58,341 nt of DNA from Selenomonadaceae bacterium (GTDB lineage: Bacteria; Bacillota; Negativicutes; Selenomonadales; Selenomonadaceae): contig JAGABT010000008.1 of NCBI GenBank assembly GCA_017614505.1, positions 1 through 58,341 on the forward strand. The letters are read 5' to 3'. A program made the translations under genes and the position numbers. Below are positions 34,393 through 44,300 of this stretch, in pieces. The number at the start of each line of letters is the position of its first letter. Positions within the stretch are counted from its first letter, which is position 1. The notes below the pieces were generated by a model that ran no database searches, was not told the origin of the DNA, and saw only the letters and a list, made by a program, of their open reading frames with translations.

Positions 34393-35274
34393 TTATTTTT
34401 CGATAATCCCTTCGCCCCGCTGCGGAGCAACGACGTTGATTTTCCAAACGCCAGCTTCATTGACCATCTCAATTTCGCCTGTCCAGGGCGTGTACAAAGT
34501 CTGTTCCTTGCCGTCCCGCATTACTTTCGTTCTTGAACCCGCCTCGAACGCCAGCACTACAGAATTTGCGCTGGAAGAAACTTCGGTGAAATTTTCATTG
34601 AAGTCAACGGAAGTCAGCTGCTCGCACATTCCGACGAACTGCGGCTTCGGCACCAGATTTTTATAATTGTTGGTGAGCATTTCGTCATACGCCTTGTTGT
34701 AATCTTTTCTGGCAATGGTGTTCAGGAACCTGTGCAGCGCCAGCTTAGCCTGCTCAACATTTTCGTTAGCCTCACGTCTGGCAACGAGCCTCGCGCTGAT
34801 TTGAACCACGGGGTCCGATAGATGAACACCGTCAACAGAAAATCTCAGGACGCCGTTTTCATCGTTCAGCGCTTTAATTGGATATTCATAAATTGTAAAC
34901 CGCTCGGAACTTTTACTGGCGTGCTGCCCGTAAGCCGAGACAACCTCGCTGTAAGTGGAACCGACGTGAATATTTTTCGACGTGCTGAATTTGGAATTGT
35001 CCGTCATCAGCGCAACAATCTTGCCGCTGCGAACTTCCGCCTTAAGCGCGCCGTATCTGTAAATCGAGTAACCGTCAAAATCTTCCACAGAATCCGCCGC
35101 GCCGAGAATCTCATTGAGCCGCTCAAGCGAAATTCCAACGTCAATGCCATTTAAACTCAAGTCCGTCTTCGCTACAACCTCGACGGGCTTAACCGGCGGC
35201 TCCGGCGGTTCTTCAGGCTCCGGCGGCTTTATGAAGTTGGTAAAAATCATGTAGGCTACCACTGCCATTGCCAC
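34393..35274 (-). CDS. Membrane-anchored protein, paralogue of the 26057-27499 C-terminal half
   Basis: 293 residues from the first ATG. The N-terminal hydrophobic anchor continues upstream in frame (IKNFIAGVLATVA) to 35313-35316, where ATT/ATC codons lie 4-7 nt after AGGAAGAGGG, so a non-standard start giving a longer anchor is likely; GTG at 35280 is the other option. The exported part has a domain with VGSTYSEVVSAYG and a C-terminal NTF2-like domain (KLALHRFLNTIARKDYNKAYDEML), both shared with the last gene of the block. First gene of the block. Function unknown. Confidence 0.68.
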   Translation of the reverse strand: MAMAVVAYMIFTNFIKPPEPEEPPEPPVKPVEVVAKTDLSLNGIDVGISLERLNEILGAADSVEDFDGYSIYRYGALKAEVRSGKIVALMTDNSKFSTSKNIHVGSTYSEVVSAYGQHASKSSERFTIYEYPIKALNDENGVLRFSVDGVHLSDPVVQISARLVARREANENVEQAKLALHRFLNTIARKDYNKAYDEMLTNNYKNLVPKPQFVGMCEQLTSVDFNENFTEVSSSANSVVLAFEAGSRTKVMRDGKEQTLYTPWTGEIEMVNEAGVWKINVVAPQRGEGIIEK

Positions 35275-35348
35275 GGTCGCTAATACGCCCGCAATAAAAT
35301 TTTTGATAATACCGCCCTCTTCCTGTTAATTTTTACGCGCGAATTATG

Positions 35349-36800
35349 TCATTTTTCACCCTGCGTGTCAACCGCCGCGATTTTTTTCAGCGTTTCAATA
35401 ATCAGCTTAACGTGCGGCTCGACGGTCTCAAGGTGCAGGCGCTCCTTCGGGCTGTGAATATTTTCATTTGTCGTGCCGGTGGAAATTATGTCGAGGCTGG
35501 GATTTTTCGCGGCGAAGAAACTGCACTCAAGCCCGCCGTGGCTGGTATGAACTTTCGGCGCAAAGCCATTCTGCTCGGTGAAAATTTCCGCCGCAATTTC
35601 AGCCAGCCGACTGTTCGGTTTAAAGTCCCACGCAGGCGCAGGAGTTCCGAACTTCACGCCGAAGCCGGTAACCTTGGCAGTCTGCGCGAATAAATTTATG
35701 AAATCCGCCAGCAGCTCAGAAATATTCGAGCGCGCCAGCACACTGACTTCAATGCTCTCGCCGGTGCGGATAATCCCGATATTCGCTGAAGTCAGCGGCT
35801 CCTCGCCGTTCATCGAGTAAACGCCGCTGTGAATCAGCGTGATAAGTTCAGACAGGCTCTCAAAATCCTCCGCGCTGAAAACTTTATCCGGCACCTGCGC
35901 GACGGCAACTTCAACCTTAAAATTCTGCGCGCCGTAAATTTTCTTAACGCGTTCAGCAAAAATTTCGCCCGTCTCCGAAATATCCGGCTCCGGCAAATTC
36001 GTCACGATAACGACCTCCGCCTCGCTGGGAATGACGTTGGGCGCAGTACCGGCGCTGAAACTTGCCAGCTGGAAATTGCCGCTGTCACGAATCGCCCGCA
36101 GGAAATTGCCCATGACTTTGACGGCGTTGGCGCGGCTCTTAGCAATTTCAAGACCTGAGTGCCCGCCGCTGAGCCCGCTGATTTTAATTTCGACGGCGGT
36201 GGTGAAATTTTCATTCGGCGCCACGTAATTAATTTCGCGCGAAAAATCCACGTGGACATTGCCCGCGCTGCCGACAACAATTTCTTCAAAAATTTCAGAG
36301 TCGCAGTTAATCATGTACGCGGCGTCGGCGAGGTACTTTTCATTGAGATTCAGCGCGCCGCTCATACCCTGTTCCTCGTCGACGGTGAAAATCACGCGAA
36401 TCGGACCGTGTTTAAATTCGCCGCCGTGCTTAAGGACGTAGAGAATTTCAGCAATGCCCATTCCGTCATCAGCGCCGAGGCTGGTGCTTTCCGCTTCGAG
36501 GAATTTTTCAGTGCGGACGAGCTTTATGGGGTCGCGCAGGGCGTTGTATTCGTAACCGGCTTCGGCGACGCAGACCATATCCATATGCGACTGCAAAATC
36601 GTAAGCGGCGCGCCTTCGTAGCCGGCGGACGCGGGAATTTCGGCGATAACGTTCCATTTCAAATCCTGCATTGCGGAAACGCCGAGGTCGGTGAGGTATT
36701 CGCACAGGAAATTGCTGATTGCCTGTTCGTGCTTTGAAGGGCGCGGAATGGCGGCGAGCTTTGAAAATTCGGCAAGGACTTCCTCTAAAATCTGACTCAT
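35349..36800 (-). CDS. pepD: Aminoacyl-histidine dipeptidase (M20C family)
   Basis: Cytosolic zinc dipeptidase (carnosinase-like, Xaa-His). 483 residues, normal length. Metal and catalytic motifs: LQSHMDMV, STSLGADDGMG, TVDEEQGM and GLSGGHSG, with the last histidine near the C-terminus in TSHGGLECSFF. The start follows AAGGA at 8 nt. It lies 74 bp upstream of the cytoskeletal block on the same strand, so the block could share its transcript. Confidence 0.93.
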   Translation of the reverse strand: MSQILEEVLAEFSKLAAIPRPSKHEQAISNFLCEYLTDLGVSAMQDLKWNVIAEIPASAGYEGAPLTILQSHMDMVCVAEAGYEYNALRDPIKLVRTEKFLEAESTSLGADDGMGIAEILYVLKHGGEFKHGPIRVIFTVDEEQGMSGALNLNEKYLADAAYMINCDSEIFEEIVVGSAGNVHVDFSREINYVAPNENFTTAVEIKISGLSGGHSGLEIAKSRANAVKVMGNFLRAIRDSGNFQLASFSAGTAPNVIPSEAEVVIVTNLPEPDISETGEIFAERVKKIYGAQNFKVEVAVAQVPDKVFSAEDFESLSELITLIHSGVYSMNGEEPLTSANIGIIRTGESIEVSVLARSNISELLADFINLFAQTAKVTGFGVKFGTPAPAWDFKPNSRLAEIAAEIFTEQNGFAPKVHTSHGGLECSFFAAKNPSLDIISTGTTNENIHSPKERLHLETVEPHVKLIIETLKKIAAVDTQGEK

Positions 36801-36828
36801 AATAAAATTCCTTTCTATAAAACCAAAA

Positions 36829-36958
36829 AGAGGCGGCCATGGACGGCCGCCTGGCCGTCACAAGTCGCTGGATGCGACTTTTGCGGCCAAGTTTTCTTTG
36901 CCAGCGTTTCTTTTTCAAAAGAAATGCTGAAAAAACTTTCAAAAGAAATGCTGAAACA
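36829..36958 (+). repeat. Dispersed three-hairpin intergenic element, copy 5
   Basis: Hairpin 1 GGCGGCC/GGCCGCC around ATGGA. Hairpin 2 TGGCCG/CGGCCA with inner AGTCGC/GCGACT around TGGAT. Hairpin 3 CAGCGTTTCTTTT/AAAAGAAATGCTG, with the right half repeated once more. Fills the gap between the FliD-like gene and pepD. Confidence 0.85.
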
Positions 36959-36960
36959 AC

Positions 36961-38022
36961 TTACGTGAACATGGCGCCGAGGAGCCTGCTGGTATTTTCC
37001 CAGGCGTAGGCGGCAGTATTCTGCGTGCGGGCGGTGTAGAGGGATTCGGCGGTATCTTCCTGCTGTTCGCGTGCGAAGTCGACGATATTCGGGAAGAGGC
37101 GTTCGCCCTGCGCATTAGCCCTGTTGATGTCGCGTTCGAGCTGACCGGCAAGACCTCCGCCGCCGAGAATTTCGTTGACGCCCTCGGAATTGTTGTCCAG
37201 CGCGAGATTCAGCGCGGCTTCGTTAATGGTGAGTTCGCCGGTCGTGTTGACAGAAATTCCAATGTTCCTTAGCGATTCATTGAGCGCAGCGCCGTTGCGG
37301 AAATTGTTGGCAAGCGCATTCATGCGGTTGGAGACGCCGCGATTTTCGTTGAGATAATTCACCGTGGCGTTGTAGTCGCGGACGAGGTTGCGGACGCTGT
37401 TCAGGCGGGTATCCTCGGCGGTATCGCGGACGACAGCGTTAATTTCTTCAACGTCTTCAACTTCCTCGGTTTCGGCGGTGAGGTAATTCAGCGCGAAGTC
37501 GTTAAGGTTGTTCAATGGATTAGCCGCCGCGCGATTTTCCTCCGCCACAGCGTTAGTGCGCTCGTCGTTTTCAGTAGTGCGTTCAGTGCGCTGTTCCGTT
37601 GCGCGGGCGGCAGTGATGAAATTCAGTTCCTGCGGCGGAATGTTCCCGCGCGCAAATTCAGTAAGCGTAGAAAGCGTCGAGCCGGTATTCCTGTCAGCGG
37701 CATTCGTCGCGGCAGTTGCAGTGGTAGTGGAATTTTCTTCAGCCTGCGTGGACTCCCTGAGCCTGTCAGTGGAATTTCTGAGCGAATCCATATTTTCGCG
37801 CAGTTCCTCCTGAAAAGATTCGCGGCGCTCACGGTAATTTTCAATGAGATTATTCAGAGTCGGCTGCCCGCCAAATTCAGAATTTATGGCATTGCTTAGC
37901 GTGCCGTAAACTCCTCCGACAAGCGCCGAATTTCGCGCGGCGTTGACATCTCCGTCAAAAAGCCTGTTCGATAAGCCCGCGATCATAGTAGCCTGATTCG
38001 CTATTGCATTGATGGTCGGCAT
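36961..38022 (-). CDS. FliD-C-terminus-like protein
   Basis: 353 residues from the ATG at 38022 (GGAGG 8 nt upstream). The middle is low-complexity, Asn/Thr/Arg/Glu-rich (about 75-200) with coiled-coil character. The C-terminal half resembles the flagellar cap FliD C-terminal domain: LVRDYNATVNYLNE, then LRNIGISVNTTGELTINEAAL (about 258-278), and ALDNNSEGVNEILGG. The N-terminal FliD domain is absent, and no flagellar genes are nearby. It could be a degenerate cap, a secreted filament-tip protein or an adhesin. Not assigned further. Confidence 0.6.
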   Translation of the reverse strand: MPTINAIANQATMIAGLSNRLFDGDVNAARNSALVGGVYGTLSNAINSEFGGQPTLNNLIENYRERRESFQEELRENMDSLRNSTDRLRESTQAEENSTTTATAATNAADRNTGSTLSTLTEFARGNIPPQELNFITAARATEQRTERTTENDERTNAVAEENRAAANPLNNLNDFALNYLTAETEEVEDVEEINAVVRDTAEDTRLNSVRNLVRDYNATVNYLNENRGVSNRMNALANNFRNGAALNESLRNIGISVNTTGELTINEAALNLALDNNSEGVNEILGGGGLAGQLERDINRANAQGERLFPNIVDFAREQQEDTAESLYTARTQNTAAYAWENTSRLLGAMFT

Positions 38023-38094
38023 GACAAACACCTCCCTGTTAATCTAGTCACAGCCTGCCTCAAATAATTTACGAACTAATTTTCCACTTTCATT

Positions 38095-39705
38095 TTAGTA
38101 TTTAACCGCGCCGTTGTCAACGTCATTTTCGGCGGCTTTGGGCGATTTGGCGCTTATGCTCACGGTGATTGAAGTGCCTTCGCCGACTTCAGATTCGATA
38201 TTCAGATAGCCGCTGTGGCGCTCGACAATTTCGCGAATGCGGCGCATACCGTAGCCGTGTCCTGCGCCTTTGGTAGTGAACGCGCGGGACAAAATTTTTT
38301 CAATCTGCTCTTCGGTCATACCGCAGCCGGTATCGTCAACGGAAATTGTCATTCCGCTCGGCTCGGCGTTTATGAAAAATTCAACATGGCGCTCGCCCTT
38401 GCTGTCGCCAATCGCCTCGTAGGCATTTTCGATAAGGTTGCCGACAACCAGCATGAGTTCGTTGGACGTAAGGAACTCGTTTCTTTCCGGCAGATAACTG
38501 TCGCTGCGCAGTTCAAATTCTATATCACTTTCTGTCGCGCGGTTCGCCTTGCCAATCAGCAGTGCCGCGATAGTTTTATCCTTGATGTAGCGCAGAATAT
38601 TCTGCCCGCTGTCTTTCGCCCATACTTCGCCGATGTACTCTTTGGCGTCCTCGATTTTTCCCAGCTGCAGGAATCCGAGGATAATGTGCAGTTTGTTGCG
38701 GAACTCGTGGGTATTGGCGCGCAGGGCGTCGACAAGGTGATTGGAGCCGGTGAGCTTTTCGGTGAGCTGAACAATTTCCGTGCGGTCGCGCAGAATTACC
38801 ATTACCGCGTCGAGATTTTCCATTGGGCGCAGTGGCACAAGACTTACCAGCAAAGATTTGCCGTCAAGTTCTACTGACGACCACGGTACCATTTCGCTTG
38901 ACTTGAAGCAGTCCGAAATGTACTGGTACAGCGGCGAAGTTTCCGGCAGCGTATCCCCTTCGATGTACGATTTCGACGGCAAATTTCTGTAAATGAGGCG
39001 CCATTTTTTGTTCACGACGAAGATACTTTCGTAGAGCTTGTCCAGAATTTCTTCGCGCTGCAGGTACATTCGCGCAAAGGTCGTCGGGTCGTAGCCCAGC
39101 AGCACCCGCCGCACGCTGACGGTAATTCCCGTGGCAAGGAGCAAGCCGGTTACCAGCGAAAAGAGCATTAAGCCGCACGCGCGGAGAATCATTTCCCATT
39201 TGTGCGCCTCGATGCTTTTAGTCGAAGTACTCGCCATGACGAAACCGAGAATTTCGCCGTTTTCAGCTCGAACTGTGTGGAAAGCGCGTTTCTGAATATC
39301 GGGGTGTCCCTGCTGCGTCGTAATGTAGGCTTCATTAGTGCCGTTCAGCGCGTTGACTTCGTCGCCGCCGGCAAATTTTCCGCCAATCAGCTTTTTATCG
39401 GGGTGGTATAGGCGCATGCTGTTTTTATCGGCGATGACGATGTAGTCGATAGTGTCCCTGGTCATTTCGGAAATTCCGCGCAGCCTTTCACTGAGCGAGG
39501 TTGAAAATTCTCCCGCCTTGAACGCCTGAATAATTTCCGTGTCGTGCGCCAGAATGTACGCGACGCGTGATAAAGTCACTTCCAGATTTTCGTTCATCGT
39601 CCGCAGCTGCCCGGGCAGTACCAGCACCACGGACAGCACGGAGACCGCAATGACCAGAACTACATACGAAATCAGCAGTTTTTTTGTAAGTGATAGATTT
39701 TTCAT
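38095..39705 (-). CDS. CitA/DcuS-type sensor histidine kinase
   Basis: 536 residues. TM1 (about 9-30), periplasmic sensor domain of the double-Cache/PDC type (about 35-165), TM2 (about 175-195), a PAS-like domain (about 215-320), then the kinase core with H333 in RANTHEFRNKLHII, the CitA/DcuS H-box form. N box ENAYEAIGD, G boxes DDTGCGMT and GHGYGMRRI. Such kinases sense C4-dicarboxylates or citrate. No response regulator is adjacent. Its ATG overlaps the stop of the SGNH hydrolase (ATGA), so the two are coupled. Confidence 0.9.
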   Translation of the reverse strand: MKNLSLTKKLLISYVVLVIAVSVLSVVLVLPGQLRTMNENLEVTLSRVAYILAHDTEIIQAFKAGEFSTSLSERLRGISEMTRDTIDYIVIADKNSMRLYHPDKKLIGGKFAGGDEVNALNGTNEAYITTQQGHPDIQKRAFHTVRAENGEILGFVMASTSTKSIEAHKWEMILRACGLMLFSLVTGLLLATGITVSVRRVLLGYDPTTFARMYLQREEILDKLYESIFVVNKKWRLIYRNLPSKSYIEGDTLPETSPLYQYISDCFKSSEMVPWSSVELDGKSLLVSLVPLRPMENLDAVMVILRDRTEIVQLTEKLTGSNHLVDALRANTHEFRNKLHIILGFLQLGKIEDAKEYIGEVWAKDSGQNILRYIKDKTIAALLIGKANRATESDIEFELRSDSYLPERNEFLTSNELMLVVGNLIENAYEAIGDSKGERHVEFFINAEPSGMTISVDDTGCGMTEEQIEKILSRAFTTKGAGHGYGMRRIREIVERHSGYLNIESEVGEGTSITVSISAKSPKAAENDVDNGAVKY

Positions 39706-41303
39706 TTTTTCGCCACGCTCCTGAATAAATTCCTGTGCTGGTTGATAATCTCGCCGATGAGCATTTTCCCGCGCAAATCTGGATGAATACCGTCAATCGA
39801 AAATTTCCTGTCCATTTCGCCTGCGCTGTCGTAGAAGTACGGCTCAATATCGATGAAAAATTCTCGCTGCCGGATAAAGTCATTAACGCGCTGCTGTTTT
39901 TCGCGCCAGTGCGGGTCGGTCTCGGTGCGGAAGGCGTACTTAATGTTCGCGGGATTAATCGGCATGAGCGTAAGGAAAATTGGGCGAATGTCATTTTTCC
40001 GGCAAAGAGTTTCCAGCTGCGCGAGGTCGTCGATAATGCTTTCGGCGGTAATGCTGGCGTCGCGCAGGCTGTTGGCGCCGGTGGAAATGATTAAATTTTT
40101 CGGCTTGAACGGCAGAACGTCCCGCGCGAATCTCTCAAGCGAAGTGCGGGAAATATCGCCGCTCCTGCTCAGATTAATTATCGGAAAATCGACGTAGGTC
40201 GCGTAGCTGTATTCCAGCGAGCGCGGGGAGTAGCTGACAGCGCCGCCGCCGTGGGAAATGCTGTCGCCGAAAATCGCCGCTGTGACGCCGCCGGTGTAAT
40301 CTTCCACGGTTAGCTTTTCGCTGGCAGACCACGCGCTGACTGGATTATCATTTTCGTCCAGCGCCCGCACGTGCCAATAATAGGCACCGGCGTAGGGGCG
40401 GGCGTAGTCGTCGTAGCAGCTGGACTGATCCGCCGTGATTTTGCTCCAGAGCATTTCGCCGCTGGAATCGTACAGCTCAACCTGAAATTTCGCCGCGCCA
40501 AAAGTCGGTATCCAGCTGTAAACGGGGTAAATCGGCTGCGGTTTGAACGAAATGAAGTCGAAGTCATTCGCCAGCGGCGCGTCCGGCATCGGCAAGCTCG
40601 CGTTCACGTAAATCGGCTCGGCTATGCTGAACTCGCCAATCGGCTCCCAGTGCAGTCCCAGCGCCCGCGCCCGCCAGTATACCGGCGAGGAATATTTTCG
40701 CAGGTCTACCTGACAGCCGTTGGTAAAAATTTTCCGCGTGCTTTCAAGGTGGTGATACTTCGACGGCTCAGTTCCGCCCTCAATTTCCGGCGGCGCGCTC
40801 AACAGTTCCAACTCGTAGCAGACGGCGTTCGGTACTGTATGCCAGACCAGAAATGGCGTCGCGCTGGCTGGATTTTTCTTTGTGTAGTGGAAGACTGGAA
40901 TTGGACGCGGCGGCGCTGGGAAATTCGGATTGGCTGTGATTCTGTCCGAGCGGAAAATTTCCGTGAAAATCCCTCGCGCAGAAATTCGGTAGAACGTCGG
41001 AATTGGCGCGCGCGGTACGACGTATTCCGGCGCTGAAACTTCGTCACTCGTCAGCAGAAAATATTCCGGCGAGCCGCTAACTAAGCCCGTAGTTTTGCTC
41101 AGCGTCTCGACTTTGTAAACGCACGGGTATTCCAGCGGCGCCCAGCTCAAAATTAAATCTTCGCCCCGCGTCTCGAAGCTCACCGGCAAATATTTATGCC
41201 GCATGTTAAGCACGTCCGCCATTTCCGCCACAAAGACGCTCAGCACCGAGAAAAACGCCGTCAGCGCGAATATTACGCCGAATCTTATCAAGTCTCGTTT
41301 CAA
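39702..41303 (-). CDS. SGNH/GDSL hydrolase with N-terminal membrane anchor and beta-rich modules
   Basis: 533 residues from the TTG at 41303. An N-terminal membrane segment (FGVIFALTAFFSVLSVFVA) is followed by ~300 residues of fibronectin-III-like strands (repeated YWRARAL, YYWHVRAL). The C-terminal SGNH esterase domain has AAIFGDSISHGGG (block I Ser), LIISTGANSL (block III Asn) and SIDGIHPD (Asp/His). It likely removes acyl groups from envelope glycans. The ribosome site GCGGAGG is the 3' arm of the terminator hairpin at 41312-41334. Overlaps the histidine kinase by 4 nt. Confidence 0.82.
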   Translation of the reverse strand: MKRDLIRFGVIFALTAFFSVLSVFVAEMADVLNMRHKYLPVSFETRGEDLILSWAPLEYPCVYKVETLSKTTGLVSGSPEYFLLTSDEVSAPEYVVPRAPIPTFYRISARGIFTEIFRSDRITANPNFPAPPRPIPVFHYTKKNPASATPFLVWHTVPNAVCYELELLSAPPEIEGGTEPSKYHHLESTRKIFTNGCQVDLRKYSSPVYWRARALGLHWEPIGEFSIAEPIYVNASLPMPDAPLANDFDFISFKPQPIYPVYSWIPTFGAAKFQVELYDSSGEMLWSKITADQSSCYDDYARPYAGAYYWHVRALDENDNPVSAWSASEKLTVEDYTGGVTAAIFGDSISHGGGAVSYSPRSLEYSYATYVDFPIINLSRSGDISRTSLERFARDVLPFKPKNLIISTGANSLRDASITAESIIDDLAQLETLCRKNDIRPIFLTLMPINPANIKYAFRTETDPHWREKQQRVNDFIRQREFFIDIEPYFYDSAGEMDRKFSIDGIHPDLRGKMLIGEIINQHRNLFRSVAKK

Positions 41304-41334
41304 AATAAAAAACCTCCGCATTTTCAGCAGAGGT
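41301..41334 (-). terminator. Terminator of the repeat-protein gene that sequesters the next ribosome site
   Basis: ACCTCTGC/GCGGAGGT 8-bp stem (one G-T), 7-nt loop, then TTTTTTATTTT. Its 3' arm is the Shine-Dalgarno of the SGNH gene, whose TTG start lies in the T tract. Confidence 0.82.
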
Positions 41335-41378
41335 AATTGTATCACGAATCGCATAGACTGTTAAGTTTTAGGAACCTT

Positions 41379-44300
41379 TCATTTGTCGCTACCGTAGGCA
41401 GCCATGTATTTTTCAAGCTGAGAAATTGCGTCGGCGCCGTCCGAAGTTTCAACGTTCGTCACGGAATATTCCGGCGCGGTAATTTCGTCAACCGTAGCGC
41501 CGCCGCCAATGAAGCTGGTATCGTCCTCCATGAACCACGGCACTGCCAGATTGCCGCTGCTGCCGCTGCCGGTGTACGTAACGTTAGTGCCGCTGATATT
41601 GATTTTACCTTTCGCGCCTTCAAGCTTAACGGAGCCGCTGCCAATCTTCAAAATAACGTTTTCGCCGCTTTCAACGCTGCTGGCAATGCTGCCGCTGGTA
41701 ACCTTGAGCGTATCGCCCGCTTTGAACCCGACGATAACGTCCCTGCCGTCGCCGCTGGCGTAGTTGAAGAGAACATTCTCAGCGCCGGTCGCGGTAATGG
41801 TATCGTTGCCCGCGCCGCCGGTAACCGTAACGCTGTCTGAACCCGAACCGATTGTAATTTTATCGTGACCAAAGCCGCCGTCAATCGAAACTTTATTGCC
41901 GGTGCTAGTGATAATGTCATTGCCGATGCCGCCGAAAATCGAAGTTCCAGTGCCGGTATTGCTGATTAAATCCGCGCCGGTGCCGCCGTCAATTACCGCA
42001 TTATCGCCGGAGTTTGTAACTGTGTCGTTGCCAGCCAGCGCATTGATTGTGAAGCCAGCGTAGGTATTGTTGATTTTATCCGCTCGCGCAGTGCCGGTGA
42101 CAGCGCCGCTGACTACAGTTGTCTTATCGCCGCTGCTGTCGGTGTACTTAATCTCCTGCCCAGCCATATCCATGAGCTTGACGTAGCCGTTGCCGATTTT
42201 CAGAATGACATCTGTACCGTCCACAGAGGCACTGGCAAGCTGCGCGGAATTAATCTGGAGAATATCGCCCGCGTCGAAGCCGTAAACAATATCGTTGCCG
42301 TCGCCGTTCGCATAAAACACGGTAATGCTGGCGCCGATAATTTCAAGCGTATCGTTGCCCGCGCCGCCGCCTACAGAGGCGTTGTTGCCGTCGCTGTAAA
42401 TGTAGTCCGCACCAGCGCCGCCGTCAACCGTCACGCTGTCGCCGAAACTTTCAACGGTATCATTGTCCGCGTCGCCGAAAATCTGAACTTTACTGCCGCT
42501 GTTGAAAATGTAGTCCTTGCCCGCGCCCGCCTCGACGGTTACGCTGTCTGCGTAGTTTTCAATGGTATCGTTGCCGCCGAGCGCCTGAATCGAGTAGACG
42601 CTGGCGTCATTGACAATTTCGTCCGCCTTGGCAGTGCCGGTAATGGTAATGGGCGTTTCCACGGCGGCAGCAGTTCCAATTTTGAGATTGAATTTCCGCA
42701 CCGAGCCGATAGCGTCCTTGAGCGTGATTGAGCCCTTGCCGACGTTGAGAATGACATCAGTGCCGCTGGTAACGGAGCTGTCAACCTTGCCGCTGGTAAT
42801 GTTAATGGTATCGCCTTCGGTGAAGTTTTCAATGGTATCTTTGCCGTCGCCGCTGGCGTAAATGTAGACGTTGTCGTTTGCGTTGCCGTAAATGTAGTCA
42901 TCGCCGGTGCCGCCATTAACGGCAGTGCCAGTAACGTCTGCGCTAAGGGAAATGGTATCGTTGCCAGCCAGCCCTTCGACACGGTAACCGCTTTCAGTAA
43001 CAGTAAGGTTGCTGTCGTTGCCTTCCGTACCCTGAATGACCTGCTCGATAGTGACTGTCTCGCCGTTAATCGTGGTACGGGGTAAGGTGGCAGCGTCTTT
43101 GAGCGTGATAGCGCCCTTGCCGACGCTGATAATGAAATCCTTGCCGCTGATAGCGGTAGTGTAATCGCCGCCGGTAATGGTAATTGCATCGTTTGCGCCG
43201 TAGCCGTAGATAACGTCACTGCCGTCGCCGTCTGCGTAAACAAAGGTATGCGCCTTTTCGCCGCCAGATTCAATGGTAACAGTATCGTCGCCTGCGCCGC
43301 CATTAACCGTTACCGAATCCGCGCCGGCGCTCACGCTGATAGAGTCATTGCCCGCGCCGCCGTCGATTGAAACATTGCTGGCGTTGACAGTAATGTTATC
43401 GTTGCCAGCCAGGGCGAGGACAGTGTGATCGTCTTTCGTGAGTTCGAGAGTGTCAGCGGTCTTTGTACCCTGAAGAATCGCAGGAACAGTGGCGTTCGGT
43501 GCAATTTCTCCTGTAGTACCAGCTTTGAGCGTAGTGAAGGTTTCGCCGCTGAGACCGTTCGCGAAGTAGTTAGCGATAACGACGGAGGTTTTGCCGGATT
43601 TGAGAATGAAATTTTCGCCGCTGTCGCTGATAGAGGTGGTGATGGTATCGTTTGCAAATTCAATCGTGTCGTGGGCGTTGAAGCCGTAAATGGTATCGGT
43701 GCCGTCGCTGGCGCCGAAGACGTAGTAGCGCCCGACGGTATCAGCACTGCCGCCGTCAATGGTAACCACGTCATTGCCCGTGCCGCCATTAATCTTGATA
43801 CCTGCTACGCCAGACTTGACGCTGATAATATCGTTGCCAACGCCCGCCTCGACGATATTGTTCTCGCCGGAAACTGTGATTGAATCGTTGCCAGCCAGCG
43901 CGTCTATCAAGTAGCCTGCCTCTGAGTTTGAAATGGTCTCGGCGTTCTTTGTACCCTGAATAATCTTCTGAATGGGAACTGCCTGAACTGAAGCGTTGCC
44001 AATTTGGACGCTGGCAGTATCCACGCCTCCAACAACGTCTTTGAGCGTGATTGAGCCCTTGCCGGAAGTGATAATGAAGTCATTGCCGCTAACGGCGGTA
44101 TCGATAGAGCCGGACGCAATGCTGATGAGGTCATTCGCGTTGAATCCGTAGATAATATCGTTGCCGTCGCCGCTTTCATAAATAAAGGTATGCGCCTGAC
44201 TGCTGCGGGCAGTTGTTTCTTCTTCGCCCTCGCCGGAGACAACAGATTCAATGGTAATTGTATCGTTACCTGCGCCGCCATAAATCTTAACGCCGGTATT

